Below, piece after piece: positions 12,319 through 25,244 of a stretch of DNA of 64,000 bases. Under the pieces are notes generated by a model. The model was not told the DNA's origin. It ran no database searches and worked only from the letters and a program-made list of their open reading frames with translations. A program made the translations under genes and the position numbers. Position 1 is the first letter of the stretch. Each line of letters starts with the position of its first letter. The DNA comes from Prinia subflava (taxonomy: Eukaryota > Chordata > Aves > Passeriformes > Cisticolidae): assembly GCF_021018805.1 (NCBI RefSeq), contig NC_086283.1:13095162-13159161 (forward strand), given 5' to 3'.

Positions 12319-14681
12319 AGCCTGCTGCACACACTGCCAAGGCACAGGTTGACTTCAGGGCAAATGCTCTGATCATAAATGCACACTGAAATCTCAGCTG
12401 CTAACAGCCAAACACTCCACCAGGCAGTCCTGCTGAGAAGCCACTCTCTCTCCAGTTTTCCACAGTTACATCCCACTATCATGGAGTTACAAAGTCACTC
12501 CCTACTTTCCAAGCCAAGAGGCAGAGAGTGTGCATGGACTGATGTTGAATAGATTATAAATATGGATAGCTGGTGACCAGGTAGGTTTGAAATGTTTGTA
12601 GACCGGGACAGAAAAGGATGTAAATGGAATCAAAGCACTGTTTAGGTGTTACCAAAGCACGAGTTTTTCAAGGGCTGAGTTCATCTCCTGATTCTGGAGA
12701 TTCACAAAAGCAGTGAACCAACTCCTGATTTACCTCATTCCTGCACAACCCCTGCTGATGAGGGCTCAGCTTTTGGTCCACTTAATATCATCTGAAGAAT
12801 AATCTTTTAAGGCCCAAAGCCAGATTCTGTAAGAATATGAATCCCCTGATCTTTATCTTCAGACTAATGGCAACAGAGAACAAAACTTGATATTGTTGTA
12901 TTAGCTCTATTATTATTTATAACAGAAACCTTGAATCTCTTAACCTCATGCCAATTGCATTTTGCTTAGCTCTGCAGCTTAGGTTTTCCTTACCTTACCA
13001 GTAGCTATTTACCTCTTTAAATAACACACACAGTTACATTACAATAAAACCAATTTGCAAGTATTGTTATTGCAGTAGGCAATGGGAAATTGCTTCTTAC
13101 AGATTTAGTGCCATTTTTACAGTAAGAACAGTTTTAACATATCCTAGGACAATATCAGTTTGTCATAATCAGTAAATTGCATCCCTGTCACTAAATTTAC
13201 ATAATGGCTTCAGCAGAGGTAACTATAACTATTAACTTTAGTAACTCTTCCACGGTTTAATGAACAGGAAACATCTCATCTTATCTCTAAAAATAAGCTG
13301 TTAAAGTTAGCAGCTTTCCAAAGCAATCTACATTGCAATAACTGCAGCTTGCCTTACAGTGAAGATGAGATAAAGGTACTGCTTCCTCAGAAATACCAAG
13401 AGGAGAAACCCACCTGCTCGAAGAGTTTCCTGTTTTGACAAATAACAGGGGAAAAAAAGGTTCAAGTACCTTTTTCCACCCTGAATGTGTTCCTGGTCCT
13501 TTTTTTTTCATTTGAAAGAACACTTCAGCAGGGTGGTTTATCCCTTTGTGATCTCAGGGACACTCATAAACCACAAGTCATATGTTGTGTATTGGCCAAC
13601 TCTCTAATACTGATATCTCATTAATTGGACACTTGAAAATTCAGAGAATTGCTGTAAAATGAACACTTAATGAGGATGGGGAGAAATCTTGATAATTCTT
13701 TTCCTCTGATTCCCAACAAAATGTTATAAGTAAGGCCTACTAGGAATACTACATATTGTAGTGAAGTCCAGCTCCCCCAAGACTTGTCAGGAATTAGCGC
13801 ATTTTCAATACCTGCCCTTCTAGGATTTTTAAAATTAAGTTTTGAAAGTTGCAATGACTAAGAAGGGACACCAGCAAGGTTTATGGAAAGCCCCAAAAAC
13901 CCAAGTGAAAAAGGCAGTCACAGCCTTGCATACTGAAGATAACTTTTCTTTTAACATGTTTTCAGAAAGTTGTTCCAAAGAATGATATTTAAGAGAGTCT
14001 TTAAAAGAACATTAATTCCAAATTAAACAACTAAGGTGTTAGGAAGTACAGGATGAGCCAGCCAGTGTAAACAGAATTGCCTATTACCAGAGAAGTAGGA
14101 TTCAAAAAGAATATTAATCCCCCACTTAAATTTTTGCTTTTCTACATCTGCTACATACTATGCAAAATCCAGTGGTTGTTAATGGCTCTGAGGTACCATA
14201 ATCATTCAAATATTAGAAAATACATTTACACACAATTTTCATTACATAGCTCGATATATTTCTATATCAACATACAGGTACTACTGTATCCACATAGCTA
14301 CACTTTAAAGAATTTTCAAGGTTCAAAGTTTTAAGCTTTCTTGAGAACACTGAGGTCTGGAGGTTTATTTGATGAGCTTCTTTACTTTTAACTAGGTATC
14401 AAGTTGAAATTGTCAAGAAACAAGAAAAATCAAAGTGTCTTTTATCAAACTGGAACCAGCTCTAGGGAAAACAAGCACCTTAGGATAAGGATTCTAACTA
14501 CTTCTTTGCTTAATGTTTTCTTGAGATAATTTTAGTCAGTATTTCCATAGATCCCCAAAAATTCTAAAAAACTGTGTAGTTCCATACTATACAATACTGT
14601 GATTAAATCTGATACCATGCAAATTGAAGTAATGGGAGGAAAAAAGGGGGATCATCAGTTCGTGTGACTTCAGGAGCTACC

Positions 14682-15328
14682 GATGCTGGTTGACAGCCAG
14701 CTGAACATGAGCTGTCAGTGTGTCCAGGTGGCCAAGAGGGCCAATGGCACACTGGCTCGTATCAGAAAAAGTGTGGCCAGTAGAACGAGGAAATGATTAT
14801 CCCTCTAGCACTGGTGAGGCTGCACCTTGAGTCCTGTGTTCGATTTTGGGCCCCTCATGACAAAAAAAGAGATATTCACCTATTGGAGCAAGACCAAACC
14901 AAAGCAACGAAGCTGGTGAAGGATCTGGAGCACAAGTCTTATGAGGAGCAACTGAGGGAAGTGGACTCCTGGAGAAAAGGAGGCTCAAGGAAGACCTTAT
15001 CACTCTTTACAACTGCCTGAAAGGAGGTTGCAGCAAGGTGGGGGTCAGTCGCTTTTCCCAGGCAACCATTGACAGGACAAGAGGAAATGGCCTCAAGCTG
15101 TACCAGGGGAGGTTCAGGTTGGACAAGAGGAAGAGAAAAGGAGTTTCAGCAATGGAATAGACTGCCCAGGGAAGTGGTGGAGTTACCATCCCCAGGGGTA
15201 TTCAAGAAACAACTTGCTGCTACAGTTTACTTGAAAGTGCTATGGTTTAGTGGACATGTTGATGTTCAGAGAATGGACTTAATGATCTTGGAGGTCTTTT
15301 GCAACCATAATGATTTTATGATTCTATA
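14682..15328 (+). mobile_element. CR1 retrotransposon, 3' third, sense
   Basis: About 650 bp follow the end of CR1 ORF2 (reverse transcriptase) and the 3' UTR in sense. The landmarks are 'ctggttgacagccagctgaac', 'ccaggtggccaagagggccaatggc', 'gcactggtgaggctgcacc' and 'gggcccctcatgac', then 'aacgaagctggtgaagg' and 'cttatgaggagcaactgagg'. 'aggacaagaggaaatggcctcaag', 'gactgcccagggaagtggtgg' and 'ttcaagaaac' follow, ending in the tail at 15310-15328. No frame stays open across the RT part, so it is dead. Around 15120-15150 it looks slightly shorter than the family consensus as I remember it. The 5' truncation point is approximate. Confidence 0.93.
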
Positions 15329-18300
15329 TGGTAATAATTGTATAGACAACATTAGTTCTGGTCCCTCAGTTTAGTCCTCCATTTCACATTGATTGTCAGT
15401 AATCTTCAATATTGCCTTGCTTGATCATATGAAGACACAACAATGACAAGTACAGTAGTTCAGAACTATTACCTGTATACAACAAACAATTAATTAAAAT
15501 TGCTGTGGGAACTTAACCTCGTTTAAACAAGTACAGTATGATAATGTTAAGTACTCCCTTTAGGTGCCTGATGCAGAATACTTAGCACTGAATCTCCTTC
15601 TGTTACTTTGGCTAAAGCATTTCCATGGTTCTTTTTCAATTAGATTTTGTAAATTTTGTGATATAGGCTGAACTTTTGATAACAGTTTTGCACTTTTTAT
15701 TATGCCTATAAGAAATTAATATATCTTTCAAATTGCACTTAATATTAAGCTGTTGTTGTGAATGCTGTATCACTAGTGGTGAATAAAATCTTTTCATATT
15801 GAAAAAAAAATTAAGAAAATTATGCCCTTACATAAGTAGAGGCAACCATGAAAAAAATGAAAGTCTGAAATGATATTCAGTTGTGATCTGGGATTACACT
15901 TAGTCTGATCAGTATCAGATCCACCTAAAAAACATTAACCTTAACTAATGTTGCTGGAAACTTCCCACAGTAAGAGCTGCATTTCAGTATGCTAAATTCA
16001 TTACTTGTAAGAACACAGAGAGTTTATAAAAAGTATGTGTTTCCCCCTAAATTAATTTTCCATACCCAGATGGCATCCTTTGTTGCCTAAATTAGCCTAG
16101 AAACAACGGCAGACAAATTTAAGATGCTCAGACCGAAGTTTTCTATGTTGCATGTCTTCCTCAGGCTGATTTCTTTTTCCTTTAAGTTTCATTTAAAATA
16201 GTTCAGCCTACTTTTATGGGACAAAAATACAGTGTTTTACACTATGCTGTAAAGCTTCTGTGCTTTGAAGTGCAGGCTTGAAATCAGAATGTGAAATGCC
16301 TGGGTGTCAAGAATATGTCTTTTGCAATCCCTATGGAAAATCCAAGGGGGAAAAAAAATTTTAAAAGTTGGCAGTTCAATAATACCCTTCCATTCTTCCG
16401 CTCAGCTGATTGAGCTGCTTAATGTGGAACTCGGGGCAGAATGACACATGCATGTGGGAGCCAAAAATACATGGCACAAATATGAGCATGGGAAGGGGGA
16501 GAATTGATTTTCACTCAAGAGCTTTGTCTAAGAGCTTCTGTCCTGTTCAGCAACAGCAAAACCAGCAGTGAGAAATTTGCATTGATTGGCGACAGTTCAA
16601 GTAAAATTCCCACGCTTCCTGGAGATGTGTTGCCCATGAAACTATCTCCTAAAGAGGCAGCCCCTGCTTTGCCTCTGAGCATTAACAGTGACATTAATAC
16701 TGCTGTGCCTACCCAATGAAATGGCTCAGGAAATGATCTGTGCTCAAAGCTAAAACAGCCAGATTTATCTATTTATTTGTGCAGACCTAACCTCCAAAGA
16801 AGAACACGTCCTTCTAGGCAGACAGGCATTTCATGCCAATTTAAGTGTAGATGGAATTATGGGACTAGAACTGACTTCTAAGGAAACAAAAAAATCATAC
16901 TTTAAATGGTGTTTAACCAAGCCTTAATTAGGTGTGAAACTCTAAGCTTGTCTATTAATAATGAAGTTGCCAACTAAAAATTTAAATAAGCAAAGATCAA
17001 ATAAAGATAAAACAGACTAAATCTGATTTTTATTCTGCATCTTTATATAGTTGAGTACTTTATGTAATTTAGTCTTTTCATACTTAGAAGAAAAATGACC
17101 TGCTACGATTTTGGGAAAGCTGTTGAACTGGACCAAAACTGTCCACGGAGATACTGTCATTTAAAGATATATTATGGAATTGCACCTGCATGTTGGAATA
17201 ACATTTTGAACTCATATGTCTGTAAGTGGCTTTTCCAAGATGAACACCCAGTTTTTCATAGTTTACAAGAAGTTGACTCATTAGTATGAGCACAAGAAGA
17301 ATTTCTCTATAAATCAAGATTCTTCTTAGGATAGCAGTCCCATTGCAAGGTAGGAGTGAATCCAGATAAAACGGTATAATTCAAGCTACAAGTGCACTTT
17401 CCGTTTTAACTTTCTATTTTTCATATTAGGGAAAGGAATATTGACACCTTCATAACAAAATATTTAATGGCAAAGCATGTGCATAAGAGTATGGTTTATG
17501 GGTTGCTTTGTAAGAGCATGAGCTAGCCAGAATTATTGAAATAACTCCCTCCTACCTTTCTTATCACAGTGAAGATTGCAAGTGATATTTTGCTTTGTGA
17601 TTCACTTTCTTCTCCAGACAATAATTCCCCTGCATCCTTATTATCCCTTTCCAGACACTTTTATAAACAAAGAAGGCAAATGCAAAACTAAAAGAATTAT
17701 AAACATAATGCATTATGTATTATATTCAAATGCATTGCATTAAAAATTATATTCAAAGTAAGAAATTTGTGAGTGAAAAGTTTCTGTAACTATTTCAGAG
17801 ACTACTAATAATTTCCCGGTCATTTTTAAATTGACTGCAGATGTTTCACATTAGTCATCTATTCTTTGCATTTGCTTTGCAAATATGCCCTCACAGTGCA
17901 GCTGAATGTCTTGGTTTAATCTATTTTGTAAAAATGTAGTTGGTTCTAATAACATTTTTTAAAACATGTGGTAGGAAACACAACAATTCCATGTTTTCCT
18001 GAATTTGTATTCTCCTCCTCAAAAATCTTACCATACTGACAGCAACCAATCGCCGTTTAACTGCTTTAAGAAGTGATGAAAGGTCCTTGATATGGCCTTA
18101 ATGTAACAGAGAACAAGGCACATTTGATTTCATAGACATGCTTCATATTTCTGCTGCCAAAACCAAGACTAAACACAGGTGATGGCTCTTGTCAAATCTG
18201 ACTGCCATTTACACTAAGACCTCTTCACAGAATTGCCGCTTCCTGAACTTGCATTAGTGCAAAAGCAAATTAGATCCCTTGAGTCAATGACCTAGTAGTT

Positions 18301-20130
18301 GATCAAGTTAAACCTGGGAGGGTGGAGGGAGGTGAGATGGGTGAGTGTATAATTGGCTCCTTGGAACTTCTCTATTGTTGTTCCTTTGGATGTGCGAACA
18401 GCTATTGATTGGAAGAAATAAAACTTAATATACAGTCCTTACAGGGCTATTTTTGTAGCTTCTTTGTGTTTGTGAGAATAAAATTGAAAATGAAGGTTTA
18501 AAGCAGCCTCCCTTTTAAGACGTTGAGATGATCCAAACTGTACAGGTTCAAGTGGAATTGGTTAATATGACCTTTGAAAGTATCCAGTAGTCTCAAATAT
18601 AATCAGATGCTTGAGTATGTTTTTGAAAGTCAGTGCTTGACTCAGGATCATTAAAATACATGGAGTGGTGCTAGTCACAAGTTCTAACACCAGCAAAAAA
18701 CCACTGACTTCCACTCCGGATGATGACACTTTATGAACAGTGTTCAAACTCTTAAAGGAGAGCAGCTGACACAGAGATGTCTCAACTGATTGTGAATTGT
18801 TCTTCCAGAGAGTTTAGTGGTGATGAATTAGAAACTTATTTTTCATGTGTTGTGACCAAGATCTCGAGCAAAATGAGAACAGGCTCATATGAAAATACTA
18901 CCAACCAAAGGGTTTGTATCTAAGTTGTTTATCTGCAGCTCTCAAAATATCACTAAATAAGGGAAGTATTGCTATCCACATCCTCTGGATAAGAAAACTG
19001 GAGTGTTTTGCCACGGAATAGTGAGAAAGCAAGGCAAGTGTTATATTTCCTTCACTTTTCTATTCAAGAGACAGGGCCCTTGCACTCCTTTAAGCTATGT
19101 GCCATATTCCCTCTTTACAGCAGTAAACCACTACTTTTTTTTTTCTTCTCAGAAATTGCCTCTTTGGAAAACTGCATAGTAATACTTCAAGAGGAATAAA
19201 ACCACTCAGCTCTCCCTCTGTCCTTGGCTTACAACAGAGCCTCAGCAGCCTGTTGGTGTTGTATATGCTCACAGGAGTAATTATGGTACCGTTAAATGGA
19301 ATTCTAAAGAGAGTTCATCAAGGGTGTTTAGAAATTAACTAATCCACAAGATTGGCTTGTGAATCTGTTTACCATCCAAACATGACTAAAAACATTAAAC
19401 AGATATAGCAACTGTTAAATACTATTGTAAACACTGAAAGAAATAAGTAAAGACATGAACAGGCCTCAATACTCATAGGGAAAATATCTTGTATTTACAC
19501 CCTTTCAGGTGAAAGGTGATGCCTAAAAATTATTGGACTAAGATATCCTTTTTCCTGCCCCACATCCTCAGACCATTAAAATAACCAAGATTCTACTTTC
19601 CCTGAGACTCAGTAAAGAAGCAAGGACTAAAGAAACATCTAATACTGCTCTCTGAAAGATACATCATCTCTCATTTCAGCTTTGCCAGGCACAAATTTAT
19701 TGTTAATTTTCCTTCTACTACTTTACCTCATCTCAGTATAAAGGTGCACAGAGACGACAATAATATTTGAATATGTTTTGTCTGCAGTTCCTCTCTGGTT
19801 TAGCTCTTCTTTTTAGGAAAATGATAATTGCTACTGGAGGAACATCAGTATTACTGCTATTCAAAGCAGATTCGACCAAAATGTAGATGTTTAAGTATTA
19901 GCACATTCTTATTTGTAAAATGGATCGTGGTTATGTATGCTTCATCCTACCACCACCCTGAAGCTTTCCCCGGGACCCTCCTGGATTTCCAGCAGTATCT
20001 GCTAGTTAAGCACTGCCTCTGAACTGCTCTTCCCACTCACCTCCTTGGTGCAAGACAAAGTCGTTATCAGGTGATCAAGCACCTCGGAAACCCTGAAATC
20101 ACTGAATTGTCTGTATGTGGCAATGTGCTT
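15329..20130. other. Gene-free AT-rich sequence
   Basis: No known repeat family or supported exon was recognised. A 71-codon frame at 16504-16719 (+) has fairly protein-like composition but no convincing acceptor or donor, so it is not called. Confidence 0.5.
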
Positions 20131-20134
20131 TCTC

Positions 20135-20151
20135 GGGAGGGGCAGGGTGGG
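20135..20151 (+). other. Canonical G-quadruplex motif
   Basis: The run GGG-A-GGGG-CA-GGG-T-GGG has four G tracts with loops of 1, 2 and 1 bases, the pattern that usually gives stable parallel quadruplexes. It sits in a locally GC-rich patch (about 20125-20205) of otherwise AT-rich DNA. The motif is seen directly; any role in transcription or replication is inference. Confidence 0.7.
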
Positions 20152-20897
20152 CTGCAGGGGCTGCCTGTGTGAGAAGGGGATCAGGCAACCCTCCTGCCTA
20201 ATGATAGCCTTTAAAAGATCTGTAGAATCAAATTTGGTGTGTTAGGGATAGCTAAGAAACAAAGAAGCTTGGTTACAACCAATTCCACAGATTTCTAAAT
20301 TTCCACACACACCTCCTCAAACTGCACAAGCTGTAGAACAGTGTATCTCACTATCAAAATGCCTCAGCTAAATCTTCCATTAAACCTGAACCACCTACCT
20401 TCAAAATCCTGCTACTCTCTTACATCTTCTGTCAGATGGATCACTTTTCCATTTTTTAAAAATTTTAAGTAGCTAATTACCTTGTCACAGCCTATAGTTA
20501 CTTTGCTGACCCCTCTCAACCCAAGCAAACCTCTGTGTGTTAGTTCTCATTATTTGCAGAAAGCAAGACTGGTAAAATTCCTGTATTTGGAGAAATGCTG
20601 CTGTTCACACAGAACATGCAAACTGCCCTTTCCCCTTAAATATAAAGTAGGAGTTTAGGCAGTTTCCTTTTCTAGTCCTTGCGAGACATGACACACTCTC
20701 ACATGACACACGCATGGGCATTTTAGGCATTTGATGTACAGGGAGACTCAGCCCCAGCTTCACCTGCTGCCAGACCCACAGCATTCACTAATCTCCTTTT
20801 CCCTGTTGCTCCTCACTCAGCTAGGGCTTCTTCTTGGGAGATGTAGGACTGCAAAAGTCACCAGAACAACTGTCCAAATCCTGCTGATGATCTTATA

Positions 20898-20951
20898 TAA
20901 AATAAACAAACCAACCAACAAAAAAGCCTACAAAACAAGAAACCCAACCCC
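20898..20951 (+). repeat. A/C-rich low-complexity tract
   Basis: A short A/C-dominated stretch with caaac and ccaac units, of the same type and strand bias as the others in this window. Confidence 0.75.
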
Positions 20952-23900
20952 TAGACGCAAGCCCTACATTCCTAAACACACTGCCCTGGTGGTGGTAGTA
21001 TTTGGTGTTTATTTGGTATTAAAGAACTACTCTTTACTTGAGTATGTGTGGTGTTCCTCTTTAGACAAAGAAGAGGAAAAGATTTCTGCTTTCTCAGAGG
21101 ATTTTTTCTTGAGATTGGTAGGCTGCTTCAGCATAAGGTAAATGGATTTTTTTCTCTGGAGCTACTCATTAATTTCAGGTTGAACTAAAAAATGCAAGTC
21201 AGAAATTTGACAGCAACACTGATAAAAGCATCAAAAGAAAGTCCATAAGTCATAATTGTAAAACAGAGCAAGACCACAAGTTTCATAGTAGGTCTGAAGG
21301 CTCATTAAAAAGTGTGGGCTTCGAGGGAGAAAAAATTGGAAGTGGTGATGATAATGAACCTTTTTTAATCTTGGCTGTGTTAAAGAAGACCTCACATGAT
21401 GTGTTTTGTGGTTAAGAGCTTTGTTACTAGAGGAAAATAGAAAAATGAACTCTAATTTGTGCAAAAGGAATTGCAAGTTACGTGACTTTTTGAGCCAAAT
21501 TTCTGAATTAACTTTGGAGTAGTAAATGAAAGATAGGATTCTCCTGGCCAGTGATGTGCAAAAGATTATATCTTCATCTCCCTTTCATCTACTCATGGTT
21601 TTCCTCTTTTCTCTTAATGTTAAAGAAATTATGGAAAATGTTTTACATAAAAATCCCCACAATCAACCCAACAGGGGCATGAGAATGACCTCAGGTAGAA
21701 AATAAATTGAATCTCTCGTAGTCATGTACAAAGATATTAGGCATGGAAACTGTGTGAGCAGAGAAAGCAGATATCCCTATTTGCCTCTTAAATGACCTGT
21801 TTCCGCTAGTAGTGACTACTCTGTCAAGATCCATGAGGCAGAAAGTGGCAAGGGGAAAAAAACAACCCTTTTCTGGATAGTGACTCTTTTAAAGCATCAA
21901 CTAGACTGTCCAATCCTATCAAAGCCGAAGTTCTTTTTGGCATGAAGAGAAGCAGTCTTCCATGTTCTTGTGGAAAATTGAGATAAAAAAAGAAAGTATG
22001 ACAGCATTAAAAGTTACGCTGAAGCTGTTTGAAAATGTTTAGGGTTGAAATTTGGCATTTATTCACGTTTTTATCTGAGGTTTTAATGGGCTTGAAATAT
22101 GTGATGTGTTTTAAAATGTACTGACTCTTGCTTCCAAGTGCTGGTAGAAAGGTCATCCAAACTTTTAGAGATTAGTGCTTCTATCAAGCTTCTTTGATTC
22201 TAAGGTTTGTTACTTGAGCCCTAGATAATATTCTTATAAAGCAACTCTAAAAGTAAGAACTTCAATCCTACTTTCAAACAGCATATAGCTTAATTCTACT
22301 GACAAATGCATGCTTAGTCACTGAGAGAGCACTGGGAGAGACAGGCATTTTAGTTACTGTATTCCTGCTTTCAAAATAGGCCCTACATCACCATATGTGC
22401 TGTAAAAGGGACTAATTTTTAAATTACACTTATTCAGCTGTTGTATCCATATCATACTCTGGACATATTTCGGTCATATGCATCTGGAGAAAGTATCAAC
22501 TCATGACCTGGAATCACTCCCCCTGCACCCACACTGCTTCTCAGACCTACACGCGTATGGTTGGTGCTAAAGTGACTCCAAGCAGAATAGACATGTCTTT
22601 GATATAATTTTTAAAATCAGTTTAATGATGAAGTACCAGATAAAAAGATATCATTTAATTTATGGGTAAAAACACATTTCTCTCAAAATTAGGGGAAGAA
22701 AGAAGGGTGGGAATAAACAAGGTCACGTTTCTGCAGTTATGCTCAGTGATGTCACAAAGTTATTTTTCCTGACTCCTCTGAGGAGTTTTTTCACTCTTAT
22801 CTACATAGTAATTCCTGGATCTGGATGGGGAAGGACACTGAAATAAACTGAAAGTTCTCACTTTAGTAAAAAACTTAATTCCTCTTATGTAAGTGTGAGG
22901 ATGTTGGAAATGGGAGAGGCAATTTCAGGCCATTTATTCTTTTTGCAAGGCAAATTTTAGGAGGTTTGGTAGACTCTCCTAAGACTTGCACTTACACTTC
23001 TTTAGGATGGTATAGGGGCTTTGGATCAATGAACAACAAAAGATTTTCTCTTAATGAAATTAAAACAAAAAACCAAAGCCTCATACAAACAAAAAATTAC
23101 ATAGCTTTTAGTTATACCATATGACTAAAAAAAACATTTAAAATATTAACATTCAAAACCAACTAGACACACTAAACAACAAAACTATCTTGGCCCTCCC
23201 AGAAGAAAAGCTCACTGCAGAGGTACCAGAACTCCAACATCAGCTGAGATAATTAAGTTAGTCATTAACATCTTGTATGTAAAAAATTAAAAACAACTTT
23301 TCAAACCAACACTCCATTTTGTTAGTGTTGCTCTTCAAAAGAATTCACTGTTCCTGGTGTCCCTGTCGAGTACAGTCAATCTCTTCACTTTACAGTTTAT
23401 TAATAATCTCCAAGTTTCTGGCAAGATAAGTAAATTTCTCTTGCATTTTAGGTTTGATTTTATTTGTTTTTTTCTCAAGGGTTCTTTCATAGGCAGGATT
23501 TGGAAAAAAAGCAGCTGTCAGTTATGTTTTAGAATATGGTTTGGCAGGAACATGTATTTTCTGACTTGAAGACAAATCTGTCTGAGAACTGATAGGGCAA
23601 GGTCAAACGACAGTAATCTTTGGAAAGTAAATAATGATTTTTTTCATGTATTTTGTCAGGAATCAAACTTTTCCAGCTGAAAGACCATGGAGATACAGTA
23701 CACAGAGAGGTGTGCTTAAAGACAAATATTTATATACACAAGTATCCAAATATGCATGTATATATAATGCATTAAGGACTGGGAAAAAAATGTGGCTTTT
23801 ACTTCTAACATCATAGTCTGAGGCAACCTTGACGGAGAACAGGTTTTAATCTATTATATCCTCATTTCTGTAGAAAGTAGGGAAGAAGTGTTTGGGTGCA

Positions 23901-25203
23901 GCTTTCAGGAAAGCACTTATTTTTTAAAAACCTCAGGCAATAGTGTATTTCCTTCTGAAAAGAGAAGTAACTGTTGGAAATTTTAGAGAAAATAGATCAA
24001 AAAATCCACAGCTTAAAACATTTTATGAAGCAATTGATGAATGTAAAGGATTGTGGTTTAAATGCAGATCGGAATTAAATCTTCAGAACTTACAGACTCT
24101 AAGATTCTGTACTCTAGCTGAACACAGCATAGTGACAAATCAATGGATAAGAAGTTCTGTCCCTCCAGTCCCTGATTCCTTGGGGAATTATGTTGAAGTA
24201 TTATTGATAAATCTGCGCTCTTCCCAGAAGAGTCACAGAAAACAAAGCTGCTTACTAACAAGAGCAGCAAAGGGAAAGGCATGAGAGATGAGCTCCTATC
24301 CATCCATTCCTGCCTGGGGCTACACTTCCATGCAATTTATTAGTCTCCTTGCAAACTGTCATGTTGGACTGCTCTCTTCCTGAGGACAAGTATGATGAAT
24401 AAGGTCCCAGACTTCTGTTACCAGACGTAAAGCTTGAATTCCATTTCTTCCTAACCCTCAAAACCAAAAGTATCATTTTTCCCTGCACAGGTTGGTTAAT
24501 TTAAATATCCAGATGGAGAAAATACTAGCAAGTTTTCTGTTTTCCTTTATAACCAAGATCTAACAGATCCCAGCAGGGGGAATTGAGAAAAACAGGAAAA
24601 TATTCTGACAGTTAGTCAAGTCTAAAAGTGATGGAATAGCACTGAGCCAGCTTAGAACGATCACTATTTTCAAGGCACAAGGAGATGTCTTTGTTACAAG
24701 AAATATGCATTTACAAGGGTAAAATGCAAATAAAGTAAAAAGATGTTTTCACACAAGGAGTGAGCTTGTTACTTCCCTTTCCACAGTGCCTGTACATCAA
24801 GTAAACATGAACCCATTTTCATCTTTAAGGTTTGCTCCTGAAAATGCGTGGAAAATATGCCTCCTACAAGTCTCACTACACACTTTAAAACTTAGCCTGA
24901 GGTAAGTCAATAAGGATTTTGAAATCAACAATCTGATTTTGTATTTAGATTTTTGAGGATACTAGAGGACTTTGGGCGCTGAAATGTTCTGAACATTATC
25001 AACGCTTTCGTCTATCATCACTGTCTGAAGATAGTTACAGTCAAGGACCGCACATCTGCATTTCTCTCTTTGTTGCCCCAGTGGTTCTCAAATTAGCCAA
25101 CCCTAGAAACAATGGTCCTTAAAGAGCTCTTCCTACTGGCATGTGGATTCAGTTTCCTTCAGCCCTCTAAATATTGACAGAGGTAGTGCTTTTTAAAAAG
25201 GTA

Positions 25204-25207
<4 letters not shown>

Positions 25208-25238
<31 letters not shown>
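25208..25238 (+). repeat. Poly(A) run, 31 bases
   Basis: There are 31 consecutive A bases. It could be the tail of a retroposed transcript on +, but the sequence just upstream (25080-25207) matches no gene I recognise and no flanking target-site duplication was found, so it is listed only as a homopolymer. Confidence 0.95.

Positions 25239-25244
<6 letters not shown>

Larger units (their letters stand above)
8731..14681. other. Gene-free AT-rich sequence
   Basis: No exon or transposon is recognised. It contains two A/C tracts (9882-9941 and 10204-10572) and two small direct repeats (11857-11888 and 12277-12318), listed separately. The 104-codon frame at 12168-12482 (-) and the 69-codon frame at 11168-11377 (+) have no splice or family support. 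Confidence 0.5.

Noticed and set aside
16504..16719. 71-codon frame with fairly protein-like composition
   Set aside because: No convincing splice sites or family match; length is near chance expectation.
23943..24284. 113-codon frame on +
   Set aside because: Base composition does not differ from its surroundings, an antisense frame is also open, and no family was recognised.
25080..25238. Processed pseudogene ending in the 31-base poly(A)
   Set aside because: The upstream sequence matches no gene I recognise and no flanking target-site duplication was seen.
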